A stretch of DNA of 64,000 bases from Bacteroidia bacterium (GCA_030654175.1 JAURXZ010000030.1:434001-498000); one strand, 5' to 3'. Positions 27,291-36,311 are shown, counted from the first letter of the stretch. Made by a program: numbers and translations. Notes: generated by a model not told the origin, from the sequence alone.

Positions 27291-27459
27291 CCCTGACAGG
27301 GTTTCAAACCCTGTTAGGGTTATTTAAACTCAACAACAAAGGGGTATTATATTTTAGAATTAACAGTATCTAAAATTTGCCCCCATAGCCCTTATCTAAA
27401 TTAGCCACAAGTGGTTTGTGCTTAGAATAACCCTAACAGGGTTTGAAACCCTGTCAGGG
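27291..27459. repeat. MITE-like element with 34-bp inverted ends between alaS and ung
   Basis: The arms 27291-27324 and 27426-27459 are perfect reverse complements of 34 bp, flanking about 100 bp of AT-rich non-coding DNA. Each arm is itself partly palindromic (CCCTGACAGGG, AACCCTGTTAGGGTT). A related single arm occurs at 40366-40398. It lies between convergent genes and could double as a bidirectional transcription stop. No transposase is present. Confidence 0.7.
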
Positions 27460-27465
27460 GGAAAA

Positions 27466-28146
27466 TTACTTTTCAACTCTCCAATCAATAGGCAAAATAC
27501 CTTGATGCTCTAAGATCTTATTTGTTTTTGAAAAATGTTTACATCCAAAAAAAGCGCCACGAGCCAATGGTGATGGGTGTGCTGCTTTTAAAACAAAATG
27601 TTTGTCTTTATCTATCAGCTCTTCTTTTGTTTGAGCAAATAGTCCCCATAATAAAAACACAACGCCTTTTTTTTGCTCGGAGATTGTTTTTATAACCGCA
27701 TCGGTAAATATCTCCCAGCCTTTCTTTTGGTGTGATCCCGGCTGCCCTTCACGCACAGTTAATGTAGTATTGAGCAATAAAACACCCTGATCGGCCCAGG
27801 GCTCCAAATTGCCGCTTTGAGGTATTGGAATACCCAAATCAGTGTGCAATTCTTTAAATATATTTTTTAATGAGGGCGGGTTCGTCACTCCCGAACTAAC
27901 CGAGAAGCTTAAACCGTTCGCCTGCCCCTTTTTATGATAAGGATCCTGGCCAATGATTACCACCTTTACATTTTCGAAAGAGGTATGGTTAAATGCGGCA
28001 AACAACTGATTACCAGGAGGAAAAACAGTACTTTTCTCTTTTTCCTGCATCAAAAATTCCTTAAGCTTCAGAAAGTAAGGTGCCGAAAATTCTTTGTTCA
28101 ATACCTTTTTCCAGCTGGGATCAATTGCAACATCCAATGTTTTCAT
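27466..28146 (-). CDS. ung: Uracil-DNA glycosylase
   Basis: Removes uracil from DNA in base-excision repair. Start is taken at 28146 (MKTLDVAIDPSWKKVL), giving 226 residues. An upstream in-frame ATG at 28185 would add a hydrophobic 13-residue tail that family members lack. Motif A is VVIIGQDPYHKKGQANGL with the catalytic Asp. The DNA-intercalation motif is HPSPLARGAFFGCKHF. The family core VLLLNTTLTVREGQPGSH is intact. It converges on alaS across the inverted-repeat element. Confidence 0.97.
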   Translation of the reverse strand: MKTLDVAIDPSWKKVLNKEFSAPYFLKLKEFLMQEKEKSTVFPPGNQLFAAFNHTSFENVKVVIIGQDPYHKKGQANGLSFSVSSGVTNPPSLKNIFKELHTDLGIPIPQSGNLEPWADQGVLLLNTTLTVREGQPGSHQKKGWEIFTDAVIKTISEQKKGVVFLLWGLFAQTKEELIDKDKHFVLKAAHPSPLARGAFFGCKHFSKTNKILEHQGILPIDWRVEK

Positions 28147-28218
28147 AGCTTCTGATAAAATTAAGATGTTCAAAAGTACTATCAAATAAATAGTTTTTTT
28201 GGTGTATTATAAAATATT

Positions 28219-28250
28219 TTTGTTTAAATAGAACTTTTTTGGTAACTTTG
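28219..28250 (+). promoter_or_regulatory. Bacteroidota-type promoter of small lipoprotein-ytxJ unit
   Basis: TTTG at 28219-28222, a 20-bp spacer, and TAACTTTG at 28243-28250 match both parts of the Bacteroidota housekeeping promoter. The predicted transcript starts shortly after and reaches the 51-codon gene at 28293. Confidence 0.75.
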
Positions 28251-28292
28251 CCGTTCAAAGATATTAAAGAAACCATTTTTATCTGATCTAAC

Positions 28293-28448
28293 ATGAAAAA
28301 AGTTTTTGCAACTATTCTATGTATTATTTTTATTAGTTCTGTTATGGTTTCGTGCAAGGTTCAGCATGAACGCTGTGCTGCATACGGAAAAATAAACAAA
28401 ATCGACACCGGAAAGTCTTTCACAGATAAAACCGCGAAGTCAATTTAA
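28293..28448 (+). CDS. Small lipoprotein (51 aa)
   Basis: The ORF begins with MKKVFATILCIIFIS and has a lipobox ending SVMVSC at about residue 21, so the mature lipopeptide would be about 31 residues and rich in charged groups. A strong promoter lies 43 bp upstream and the next gene, ytxJ, starts 18 bp after its stop. No homologue is recognised. The signal peptide, promoter and spacing argue that it is a real gene. Confidence 0.65.
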   Translation: MKKVFATILCIIFISSVMVSCKVQHERCAAYGKINKIDTGKSFTDKTAKSI

Positions 28449-28466
28449 TCTCCTGTTTTTTATTCT

Positions 28467-28811
28467 ATGGATTGGCTAAACCTTACTTCTGAATCTCAGT
28501 TGGAGGAGATCATCCAAAAATCATTTGAAATGCCGTTAAAAGGCATTTTGCTTTTTAAGCATAGCACCCGCTGTTCTATCAGCTCTATGGCGCTATCCCG
28601 TTTAGAACGTAAGTGGAAACTCGCAAACAATATCGTTCCGGCTTATATGCTGAATTTACTACAACACCCTTCTGTTTCTTCAAAAATTGCTGAACAATTT
28701 AATGTTCGGCATGAATCCCCTCAGGTTTTAATTATAAAAAACGGGAAATGCATATATAATGCTTCCCATTCTGATATTACAGCTGCTGATATTGAATCGG
28801 CCTTAGGTTAA
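28467..28811 (+). CDS. ytxJ: YtxJ-type bacillithiol-system thioredoxin-like protein
   Basis: A 114-residue protein of the family named bacillithiol system redox-active protein YtxJ. The thioredoxin-fold N-terminus has LFKHSTRCSISSMAL, where a single Cys sits in the CxxS active-site position, and the fold continues with SPQVLIIKNGKCIYNASHSDIT. It probably removes bacillithiol from mixed disulfides; this function is inferred from the family. It is co-transcribed with the small lipoprotein gene upstream. A two-hairpin repeat follows, then convergent genes. Confidence 0.88.
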   Translation: MDWLNLTSESQLEEIIQKSFEMPLKGILLFKHSTRCSISSMALSRLERKWKLANNIVPAYMLNLLQHPSVSSKIAEQFNVRHESPQVLIIKNGKCIYNASHSDITAADIESALG

Positions 28812-28871
28812 TTTTTTTTATTTGCTAATGAAATTTGATGAAAAAACATCAATGTTCAGGTATTCAATTTT

Positions 28872-28960
28872 GCGTTAGGGATTGAAACGTAAATCCTTTT
28901 CTTTTTAGAAAAGATTGAAGTGGAAAGCCCGCCAATTCTTTTTTCAAGAATTGGAACGCT
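28872..28960 (+). repeat. Two-hairpin dispersed repeat, copy 2
   Basis: The constant blocks GCGTTAGGGATTG, GATTGAAGTGGAAAGCCCG and GAACGCT match copy 1, but the stems differ: CTTTTCT / AGAAAAG and CCAATTCTT / AAGAATTGG. It lies between convergent ytxJ and the GIN-domain gene. Confidence 0.85.
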
Positions 28961-29068
28961 CAAATGAAAGTAAACAAATTATTTTTGTTTATTAATTGAA
29001 CTGAAATTATAAAGATAAAATATGATCATGAACTAGTAAATCCCTGATAATAGAGGCTTACAAGCGCA

Positions 29069-29746
29069 CTACTTTGAAACTTTATTGATTGTCCCGCTTC
29101 CGGTAATATCAGACTTAACAGAAGGATCGCCATAATAAGAAACACTCCCACTGCCTTTAATATCAACATCCAGGGAAGTAGTTTCGCCAATCACCATGGA
29201 TCCGCTTCCCAAAATTTCGATTTTAGCTTTGTCAAATTTGCCTTCTTTAACTTCCGTATTTCCACTTCCGGTTATACTTACATTTAATGTTTTATAAAAA
29301 CAACTATCCGTAATTTGTATTTGACCAGATCCTAAAATTTCTGTTGTTAGTTCTGCTCCTTCAAATCCCCCTGAAATAGTAACATCTCCCGAACCTAAGG
29401 ATTTGATCTTTTTCAAATCAGGCATAGTAATAACAACTTCCATTTTAGAATTATTTATACAATCGTCTTCATCAAAACCCAGTATTAATGTAGAGGAATT
29501 TACTTCCGTCTTAAAATATTTTAATAGATTTTCATGATCATTTATAACAATACTAAACCCCTCGCCTTTTTTGATGTGTATGTTTGAACTACCCCTTGCT
29601 TCGATACTTTCAAAAGCTTCTGATGTTCGCTCTTCTGACTTAACAGATCCTTCTCCTGTGATACAATCTGCAAATTTGCAGCCGCCAAATAAAAACAAAG
29701 AGGCAATACATATTGCAGCAAATAAATGTTTGAGTTGTTTTTCCAT
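29069..29746 (-). CDS. GIN-domain (DUF2807) lipoprotein
   Basis: A 225-residue predicted lipoprotein: signal peptide with lipobox LFLFGGC near residue 23, then the Bacteroidota head-GIN repeat, in which GSG turns recur (SLGSGDVTISG, ILGSGQIQITDS, ITGSGNTEVKEG, ILGSGSMVIGE, IKGSGSVSYYGD). These build a right-handed beta-helix-like fold on the cell surface or in the periplasm. It is the third gene of a padR-pspC-GIN unit. The molecular role is unknown. Confidence 0.9.
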   Translation of the reverse strand: MEKQLKHLFAAICIASLFLFGGCKFADCITGEGSVKSEERTSEAFESIEARGSSNIHIKKGEGFSIVINDHENLLKYFKTEVNSSTLILGFDEDDCINNSKMEVVITMPDLKKIKSLGSGDVTISGGFEGAELTTEILGSGQIQITDSCFYKTLNVSITGSGNTEVKEGKFDKAKIEILGSGSMVIGETTSLDVDIKGSGSVSYYGDPSVKSDITGSGTINKVSK

Positions 29747-29793
29747 TTTTATAATTATTGTTTATTCTATCTGTAATTTATTAAAAACATTTT

Positions 29794-31506
29794 TTATTTA
29801 CCTCTTGGTGGTGCCGGAGGAAGTTCGGGCAGACGTGGATCACTCTCTTTGTGTTTGTGAACATTCTCAAGCCCTCCGCAATCAATACATTCAAGTCCCT
29901 GCTTGCTCATAATCCATTTACGGTTTACCATGTCGGAATCCAGGGCATCGTTCAGGTTATCAATGTCAAAAATTATTCTCTCCATCGATTTACTTAAAAA
30001 CAACGTTTTGTTTACCGGCACTTTTAAAACTAATTTCACATTTTGTGCCCGTAATTTATCTACACTTTCTATATCAAAATAACTGTTGAATTCTATTATT
30101 GAATCCGTTTGAATGACAGTATAATCAATACTCTTAGCACGATATCCCGCTTCTTTTTTATTATATCCCTGTGCAGATTTAATAGCTACTAATTCAAAGC
30201 TATCAGTTGCGCTGGCAACAATATTAAGTGTAGGATAACCTAACCGAAATTTATTTTCATCCTTGGAGATCATTGTCCAGTCACCCAAATGAATATTACG
30301 GTGGCGGTGGGATGATTCGTCCTCATCATCATCCACCATTGGTTTTAGATCCAGGTAAAGTGTATTTCCTTTGGGTTGAATAATATTAATATTTTGCTTC
30401 GCTGTTGCCTGTTCCGAAAAATCAACTCCAAGCTGAAGTCCAACATATATAACCAATGCAAGGCCAGATAACCATAAAATATTTGCTGTGTATTTTACAA
30501 CTCTATTTTTTTGTTTGATCCCAAATAAATATTTTATTCCTCCGTAGATCATTGATATTAAAGGAATACCAAGGAACAGGATCAAACCAATTACTACTAA
30601 ATAAACTGGCAGATCATTTGGCAAAACAGCAGAACTCAATTGGTACAATGAAAAACGAACAGAATCTCCAGCGTTTCCAAAAATGGAAATGGTGCCCCAC
30701 CCAAAGAGTGTTGCCAATAATGCGATAAGAAATATGACACCAAAAAATATCAGAAAAAATGCAACTACCTTAGCAATTACTTTAAAGATTGCTTCAAACA
30801 TTTCGCCTATAAAATCAACCGCTTTGTGGATAGATGATTTAACCCGTTTTTTATTTTCGGGTGAGTTCACTTCATTACCTAAGTCTTTCACCCGTTCTTT
30901 AAACTCTTCAAACTCTTCATTTACGGCTTTTCCAATGTTATTGATGTCCACTTTTTCACCTCGCATTTCTAATTTTTCGGCCGTAGTTTTCGCTTTAGGA
31001 ATAATTATTATTAAGAGGATGTATAATAATAAACCTGAACCAAATACAAAGAAACTAATTGCAAAGGCAGCACGTAACCAAATAGGATCAAAACCGAAAT
31101 AGCTTGCAATTCCGGAGCAAACACCTGCCAGTACTTTATCATCAGGGTCGCGGAACACACGTCTTCTTCTGCCGGATGAGTCTGCATCTTTATTTCCGCT
31201 ACTCTCCTGTTTGCTATTCGCATCGTTTTTAGGGCTTTCGCTCTCACCTGCAAAATCTTCGGGTTTACCCATCACGGCAATCATGCTTTCAACATCGGCC
31301 ATTAGTATAGCCTGCTTGATGCTGCTTACCTTCCCCTGAAGCATTTCCGCAATACGTGCTTCAATATCACTCATGATCTCATCACAACCCTCTGAATTTT
31401 TAAAATAACCTTTTATCGTTGAAAGGTATTTATTGAGTTTATCATAAGCATCTTCTTCAATGTGAAAAACAATTCCACTTAAGTTCATTGTTATGGTGCG
31501 GTTCAT
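29794..31506 (-). CDS. PspC-domain multi-pass membrane protein
   Basis: A 570-residue protein. Residues 1-90 form a soluble domain (MNRTITMNLSGIVFHIEEDAY, YLSTIKGYF) found at the head of Bacteroidota PspC proteins. The PspC domain follows at about 115-180 (RRVFRDPDDKVLAGVCSGIA and two hydrophobic helices). Then come further transmembrane segments and a C-terminal beta-rich domain ending in a Pro-rich tail. PspC proteins act in envelope-stress sensing. The padR gene upstream probably represses the unit. A repeat element sits in the 256-bp gap between padR and this gene. Confidence 0.9.
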   Translation of the reverse strand: MNRTITMNLSGIVFHIEEDAYDKLNKYLSTIKGYFKNSEGCDEIMSDIEARIAEMLQGKVSSIKQAILMADVESMIAVMGKPEDFAGESESPKNDANSKQESSGNKDADSSGRRRRVFRDPDDKVLAGVCSGIASYFGFDPIWLRAAFAISFFVFGSGLLLYILLIIIIPKAKTTAEKLEMRGEKVDINNIGKAVNEEFEEFKERVKDLGNEVNSPENKKRVKSSIHKAVDFIGEMFEAIFKVIAKVVAFFLIFFGVIFLIALLATLFGWGTISIFGNAGDSVRFSLYQLSSAVLPNDLPVYLVVIGLILFLGIPLISMIYGGIKYLFGIKQKNRVVKYTANILWLSGLALVIYVGLQLGVDFSEQATAKQNINIIQPKGNTLYLDLKPMVDDDEDESSHRHRNIHLGDWTMISKDENKFRLGYPTLNIVASATDSFELVAIKSAQGYNKKEAGYRAKSIDYTVIQTDSIIEFNSYFDIESVDKLRAQNVKLVLKVPVNKTLFLSKSMERIIFDIDNLNDALDSDMVNRKWIMSKQGLECIDCGGLENVHKHKESDPRLPELPPAPPRGK

Positions 31507-31571
31507 TTTCTTTGGGTTTTTAGTTGTATGATTTATCTAAATATTATATATTAAATTTCTAAATTTATTTG

Positions 31572-31666
31572 GGCGTTCCTTTCTTAAACAAGAAAGGGCG
31601 GGCTTTTCACTTCAATCTTCCTTCGCCAGCAGGCGAAGGAAGGATTTTCGTTGCAATCCCTAACGC
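31572..31666 (-). repeat. Two-hairpin dispersed repeat, copy 3
   Basis: Reverse orientation. On the minus strand the blocks are GCGTTAGGGATTG, GATTGAAGTGAAAAGCCCG and GAACGCC. Stems are CTTCCTTCGCC / GGCGAAGGAAG and CCTTTCTT / AAGAAAGG. It lies between padR and the pspC-like gene, where it would be transcribed as part of the mRNA. Confidence 0.85.
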
Positions 31667-31762
31667 GGCATTACGATCAAGAACATGTTTGTATTTTTTA
31701 TTGAAGTTTTGAGTTCCATCCTTTGAATTGCCTACTATTTAAATTGTCAAATTGTTAAATTG

Positions 31763-32092
31763 CTATTTCTGCGTTGTTTTATTTACTGCATCTACCAGTT
31801 CATTCCAGGTTAATTCCAGTTCTTTCAAAAACTGTTCACCTAAAGGAGTTAGCTTGTAATATTTACGTGGAGGCCCTGATGTAGACTCTTCCCAACGATA
31901 ACTTAATAAGCCATCATTTTTCAGGCGCATTAGCAAAGGATAAAGCGTTCCTTCCACCACGATGAGTTTTGCTTCTTTCATTTTGTTTATGATCTCAGAG
32001 GGATAATGATCCCCTTTTGATAGTACCGACAAAATGCAAAACTCGAGAACGCCTTTTTTCATTTGCGCTTTTGTATTTTCAATGTTCATCAT
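31763..32092 (-). CDS. PadR-family transcriptional repressor
   Basis: A 109-residue PadR protein. The winged helix is visible: LEFCILSVLSKGDHYPSEIINKMKEA, then VVEGTLYPLLMRLKNDGLLSY and the wing SGPPRKYYKLTPLGEQFL. A short C-terminal helix serves for dimerisation. It starts a minus-strand unit with the PspC and GIN genes, a conserved Bacteroidota arrangement, and probably represses its own operon. A dyad is noted upstream of it (32214-32236). Confidence 0.94.
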   Translation of the reverse strand: MMNIENTKAQMKKGVLEFCILSVLSKGDHYPSEIINKMKEAKLIVVEGTLYPLLMRLKNDGLLSYRWEESTSGPPRKYYKLTPLGEQFLKELELTWNELVDAVNKTTQK

Positions 32093-32465
32093 TTTATAAT
32101 TATGTTTTTTATAAAATCAATCGAATGTCTTTGCTGAATGTTATAATTTTAAATATTTGATTCAACAATTTGTGATTCTCAATAATTGACACTGCAAACA
32201 TAATACAAAAAACAGTACCTTGTATCACATAGTACTAAAATAATTACAAATCACTGATAATCAACCATAAAATATTAATGGGGAATGGGAAATTTGAAAA
32301 AAATTAACATTTTTTCAGTTGTTGAAATAGTAGAATTTGCAGATTTTTCGATTTAAACAGTCCCAAAAGTGTCAAAATTTTCAATTATATCACTTGATAG
32401 AAAAATTGACATTTTTATAAATAAATATCCGTAAATTGCAGTATCATAAACTTAATACTTCACAA
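32093..32465. other. Divergent regulatory region padR / subtilase
   Basis: No gene is visible in these 373 bp. For padR a minus-strand TATGTTTG (+ CAAACATA, 32195-32202) fits the -7 consensus, with the AGTAC-N13-GTACT dyad just upstream. For the subtilase a TAAATTGC near 32432 with TTGAC at 32406 is a weak promoter match. The remainder is AT-rich with short runs. Confidence 0.45.
32195..32236 (-). promoter_or_regulatory. padR promoter with candidate operator
   Basis: Minus-strand TATGTTTG (32195-32202) is a good -7 element. The dyad AGTAC-N13-GTACT (32214-32236) covers the -33 zone, where no TTTG is present. A repressor bound there would block polymerase, so autoregulation by PadR is a reasonable inference. 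Confidence 0.4.
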
Positions 32466-35351
32466 ATGATAAAACTGAAACAATTATTTGTCATCATTGC
32501 ATTTATCGTTATCGGTGCATCAAGTGTGTTTTCTCAATCCATTAATTCTGATAATAAATATACCGGATCAAACTTTAAAATGCCTGCCAACGTTAAACCA
32601 GGGGATTATATGGAGAAAACGGTGATCGTAAAAGTAAAGTCTCAATTTCGTTCAGTTTGCTCATCCGATAAAATTGAAAACGCTCTTTTTAAAACTTTAT
32701 ACAGTAGTATCCAGGGAAAGGATTTGGTAAAAAAATTCCCACACACGAAAGCACCCGAACGCCTTGTAAATGAAAGAGGAGAACGATTGGCTGACCTTAC
32801 ATTGATCTATGAATTTAGTTATTCAGCATCCTTTTCATTAGAAAAAGTGATCAGTAAATTTTTAGCATTACAGTTATTTGAATATGCAGAACCCCATTAT
32901 CTTCCTCAGCTATGTTATACGCCTAACGACCCGAGTTTATCTACTCAATACGGTATCACCAATATTCAGGCAGAAGCTGCTTGGGGAGTAAATACAACCA
33001 CTGCACGCGGAGATACCAATATTGTGATTGGTATTACCGATACCGGGGTGGAGCCTAATCACCCTGATTTGAAAAACAACATTAAGCATAACTATGCTGA
33101 TATAATTGGAGGTGGCGATACAGACAGCGATGGTTATACTGATAATTTTTCGGGATGGGACCTTGGAGAAAATGATAATGACCCCACTTACAATTCAAAT
33201 TCCCACGGTGTGCATGTTTCAGGGATTGCAGCAGCATCAGTTGATAATGCAACTGGTGTGGCAGGTGTAGGTTTTAAATGTAAATTTTTGCCGCTCAAAA
33301 TTACAGATGCCGGAGGGATTCTTACAAAATCGTATGAAGCCATTACGTACGCTGCTGATCATGGCTGCTCTGTTATTAATTGCTCCTGGGGTGGAGCAGG
33401 CGGAGGCCAGTTAGGACAAGATGTAATTGATTATGCCACTATAAATAAAAATGCTTTGGTTATTGGTGCTGCAGGAAATAATGGAATAGATGAAGCGTTT
33501 TATCCTGCGGCTTATAAATACGTTATAAGTGTGGCAAACACAAAAAGTGATGACAGACGTTCTACTTCTTCTAATTTTAATTACACTGTTGATGTATGCG
33601 CCCCGGGCGAAAGTATTAACTCCACTTATCCAGTAAACGGGTACTCATCTCAAACCGGCACGTCAATGTCGGCACCATGTGTGGCTGGTGCAGCTGCTAT
33701 CGTTAAATCGTTTTATCCGTCCTATACCGCTTTACAGGTTGGAGAGCGTTTAAAAGTTACCTGTGATAATATTTACCCGTTAATGAGTCCTATTTATGCA
33801 AACAAATTAGGTAACGGCCGTATTAATTTATTTAAGGCGTTGACAGCAGCAGCAGTGCCATCTGTAATGATGACGCAGCGAAATTACACCGACAATAATG
33901 ATGATACTTTTGTAATTGGTGATACATTACGGATATCGGGCGATTACGTTAATTACCTTGGCCCTGCAACCAATCTAACGGTTACACTTTCCACTACATC
34001 ATCTTATGTAACTATTCTTGATGGGACCACCACCTTGGGTGCTTTAAATACATTGGCGGTAGCAAATAATAATACGGATCCTTATACTGTAAAAATACTT
34101 TCTACTGCCCCGGCAAATCAGTCGGTATTGTTTAAACTCGCTTACTCCGACCCTGCTACATCTTATGTTGCGTATGAATTCTTTACTGTTATTGTAAACG
34201 TTGATTATATAAATATTACCATCAACGATGTATTAACCACAATAAGCAGTGGCGGACGTATCGGATACAGCCAGAATAGCCAGGCTGGCGGTTTAGGATT
34301 CAAATACATGAGCGGAGGAACTATTTTATATGAAGCAGGTTTAATGGTTGGTGTAAGCGATACAAAGGTATCAGATGCCATAAGAAGCATTTCAACGCCT
34401 GAAGCTGATTTTCAGTCGGTAGTTGCAGCACGAAACATAGTACCGGCTGTTTTTTCTGAATTTGATGTGGATGGAACATTTAAAGATAATCTTGCAACCT
34501 CTCCCTTACCTGTTACTGTGCATCATAAAGCATTTGCCTGGAGTACTATTGGCAACAGAAAATTTGTGATCGTTCAATATGTTATTAAAAATACAGGCAC
34601 TGTAAGTTTAGCTAATTTGTATGCAGGAATTTTTGCTGATTGGGATATTGATGTTGCCACGTTTGGTTCGAACCGTGCTTCTTTTGATGCAGTAAATAAA
34701 ATGGGTTATGCGTATTATACAGGAACCAATGGAACCTATGCAGGTATTAAATTACTTACCAGTTCGGCCCCGGTGGTGCATTATGCTGTTGATAATGTGG
34801 CTGGTGGTGGAGGTGGCGCTGACCTGAGCACAGGAGGTTTTGATGGGGCTGAAAAATATCTGACGCTTTCAACCAATCGTGCAAACGCTGGAGTTGCAGG
34901 TGCCGGAGCGGATGTGATCGATATTGTAAGTACAGGCCCTTATTCTATTTCTGCAGGAGATTCCATCAGAGTGGCCTTTGCATTAATTGCAGGTGATAAT
35001 TTAGCGGATATAAAAACAAGTGCCGTAAATGCCCAGATCAAATACGATGGAATGAATATGACCACCGGTATTTCAAGCAATGTTGCCAATGATTTGGATC
35101 TGATGGTTGTTTATCCAAACCCTGCTAATAACCAATCGGTGATTGATATCACAATCATGGAGGAGTCATTGGTTGAACTAAAAATGTTTAATATATTTGG
35201 CCAGGAAATTAAAGTAATAACAGCTGAAAAAATGCAGGCCGGGGCACATCGCTTTGTGCATGAGTTATCGTCTATTGCAAGCGGATTATACTATTACCAA
35301 TTAACGGTTGGCAGTAAAAAACAGGTGAAAAAATTAATTATCAATAAATAA
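32466..35351 (+). CDS. S8 subtilisin-like protease with T9SS sorting domain
   Basis: Secreted serine protease of 961 residues from the ATG at 32466; an upstream in-frame ATG at 32436 would place ten residues before a good signal peptide (MIKLKQLFVIIAFIVIGASS). A propeptide region to about residue 150 is followed by the S8 domain with Asp192 (ITDTGV), His247 (HGVHVSG) and Ser400 (GTSMSAP). A beta-rich region follows, then a type A T9SS sorting domain of about 80 residues (VVYPNPANNQSVIDI to VKKLIINK). Export across the outer membrane by T9SS is inferred from this tail. Confidence 0.95.
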   Translation: MIKLKQLFVIIAFIVIGASSVFSQSINSDNKYTGSNFKMPANVKPGDYMEKTVIVKVKSQFRSVCSSDKIENALFKTLYSSIQGKDLVKKFPHTKAPERLVNERGERLADLTLIYEFSYSASFSLEKVISKFLALQLFEYAEPHYLPQLCYTPNDPSLSTQYGITNIQAEAAWGVNTTTARGDTNIVIGITDTGVEPNHPDLKNNIKHNYADIIGGGDTDSDGYTDNFSGWDLGENDNDPTYNSNSHGVHVSGIAAASVDNATGVAGVGFKCKFLPLKITDAGGILTKSYEAITYAADHGCSVINCSWGGAGGGQLGQDVIDYATINKNALVIGAAGNNGIDEAFYPAAYKYVISVANTKSDDRRSTSSNFNYTVDVCAPGESINSTYPVNGYSSQTGTSMSAPCVAGAAAIVKSFYPSYTALQVGERLKVTCDNIYPLMSPIYANKLGNGRINLFKALTAAAVPSVMMTQRNYTDNNDDTFVIGDTLRISGDYVNYLGPATNLTVTLSTTSSYVTILDGTTTLGALNTLAVANNNTDPYTVKILSTAPANQSVLFKLAYSDPATSYVAYEFFTVIVNVDYINITINDVLTTISSGGRIGYSQNSQAGGLGFKYMSGGTILYEAGLMVGVSDTKVSDAIRSISTPEADFQSVVAARNIVPAVFSEFDVDGTFKDNLATSPLPVTVHHKAFAWSTIGNRKFVIVQYVIKNTGTVSLANLYAGIFADWDIDVATFGSNRASFDAVNKMGYAYYTGTNGTYAGIKLLTSSAPVVHYAVDNVAGGGGGADLSTGGFDGAEKYLTLSTNRANAGVAGAGADVIDIVSTGPYSISAGDSIRVAFALIAGDNLADIKTSAVNAQIKYDGMNMTTGISSNVANDLDLMVVYPNPANNQSVIDITIMEESLVELKMFNIFGQEIKVITAEKMQAGAHRFVHELSSIASGLYYYQLTVGSKKQVKKLIINK

Positions 35352-35352
35352 A

Positions 35353-35525
35353 TTTGAAAATGTGGTAATTTGAAAATGTGGTAATTTAATTTTCAGATCA
35401 ACAAAATATCAACTTAACAAATTGAATTTATATATATTTGCACAAATTAAATTTAAAATGTGCAAATTTGATTTACTTATTTAATTTTCAAATTAACAAA
35501 TTATCAAATTGTCAAATTAATTAAT
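35353..35525 (+). repeat. Low-complexity leader before DUF5606 gene
   Basis: A 16-bp unit, TTTGAAAATGTGGTAA, is repeated in tandem at 35353-35384. AT-rich words follow (CAACTTAACAAATTG, CAAATTATCAAATTGTCAAATT) up to the start codon. TATATTTG at 35433-35440 fits the -7 consensus for the downstream gene. Confidence 0.55.
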
Positions 35526-36080
35526 ATGGATTTAAGCGGAATTATTTCAATTGCAGGAATGAGTGGACTTTATAAAGTTGTGGCTCAAACAAAAAACGGT
35601 TTAATCGTTGAGTCATTAACCGATAAAAAGCGTGTGCCGGTTTATGCCACAAACAAAGTAAGTACTTTGGAAGATGTTCGGATCTATTCAACAGGTGATG
35701 ATGTGCCTTTGAAAGAAGTTTTGCAAAAGATCTATGACAAAGAAAAAGGTGGACTTTCAGTTGACACTAAATTAGCGGATACAGAATTGAAAAAATATTT
35801 TAAAGCTGCATTTGCTGAATTTGATGAGGATAGAGTATATGTATCGGACATTAAAAAAGTAATTAACTGGTATAACGCGCTTCACAAACAAGGTTTGTTA
35901 GAGAAAAAAGAAGAGAAGGCAGCAGACGATAAATCGAAGGATGAAAAACCTAAATTGAAAGCTGCTGGTGATGCTAAAACAGGAGCTAAAACAAAATTAA
36001 AAGATACTTCAGCAAAACCTGTAAAAACAGCTAGTTCAAAAGTTAAAACACAAGGTGTAAGAAAAACAGGAGTTGCTTAA
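35526..36080 (+). CDS. DUF5606 domain protein
   Basis: A 184-residue cytoplasmic protein. The conserved N-terminal domain (about residues 1-125) starts MDLSGIISIAGMSGLYKVVA and includes VESLTDKKRVPVYATNKVSTLEDVRIY, typical of the Bacteroidota DUF5606 family; its function is unknown. The C-terminal 55 residues are Lys/Ala/Thr-rich and probably disordered, with a basic character that could suit nucleic-acid contact. It lies between the subtilase and the M3 peptidase, with repetitive leader and terminator-like palindromes on either side. Confidence 0.9.
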   Translation: MDLSGIISIAGMSGLYKVVAQTKNGLIVESLTDKKRVPVYATNKVSTLEDVRIYSTGDDVPLKEVLQKIYDKEKGGLSVDTKLADTELKKYFKAAFAEFDEDRVYVSDIKKVINWYNALHKQGLLEKKEEKAADDKSKDEKPKLKAAGDAKTGAKTKLKDTSAKPVKTASSKVKTQGVRKTGVA

Positions 36081-36100
36081 ACAGTAACTGTTCCAGGTTT

Positions 36101-36175
36101 AAAAAAGTTTCAAGTTTTAGGTTTCAGGTTTGTTGTTATACACAGAAATGAAATTTTTAAACTTGAAACTTTTTT
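36101..36175 (+). terminator. Inverted repeat with T-run after DUF5606 gene
   Basis: A perfect 17-bp inverted repeat, AAAAAAGTTTCAAGTTT (36101-36117) and its complement (36159-36175), encloses a 41-base loop and runs into TTTTTTATTTT. It lies 20 bp after the stop codon. The large loop is unusual for an intrinsic terminator. Confidence 0.5.
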
Positions 36176-36253
36176 ATTTTAAACAGGCTTTACACATTTA
36201 AAATACATCCTGATGTTTACAAAAAAAACTGGAACTTAAAATGCTTACACACA

Positions 36254-36311
36254 CTTTCTCGACAAGCTAGAAATGACCACGCGCGCAGTCATTTCTAGCT
36301 TGTCGAGAAAG
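36254..36311. repeat. 24-bp perfect hairpin upstream of M3 peptidase
   Basis: CTTTCTCGACAAGCTAGAAA plus TGAC (36254-36277) and its exact complement (36288-36311) flank the 10-base loop CACGCGCGCA. It is more GC-rich than its surroundings. The stem lacks a following T-run. It resembles the solitary long palindromes scattered between genes elsewhere in the window. Confidence 0.6.

Noticed and set aside
28147-28185. Longer ung start with a hydrophobic N-terminal tail
   Set aside because: Family members begin near the WKKVL block, and the extra 13 residues are untypical. The ATG at 28146 fits better.
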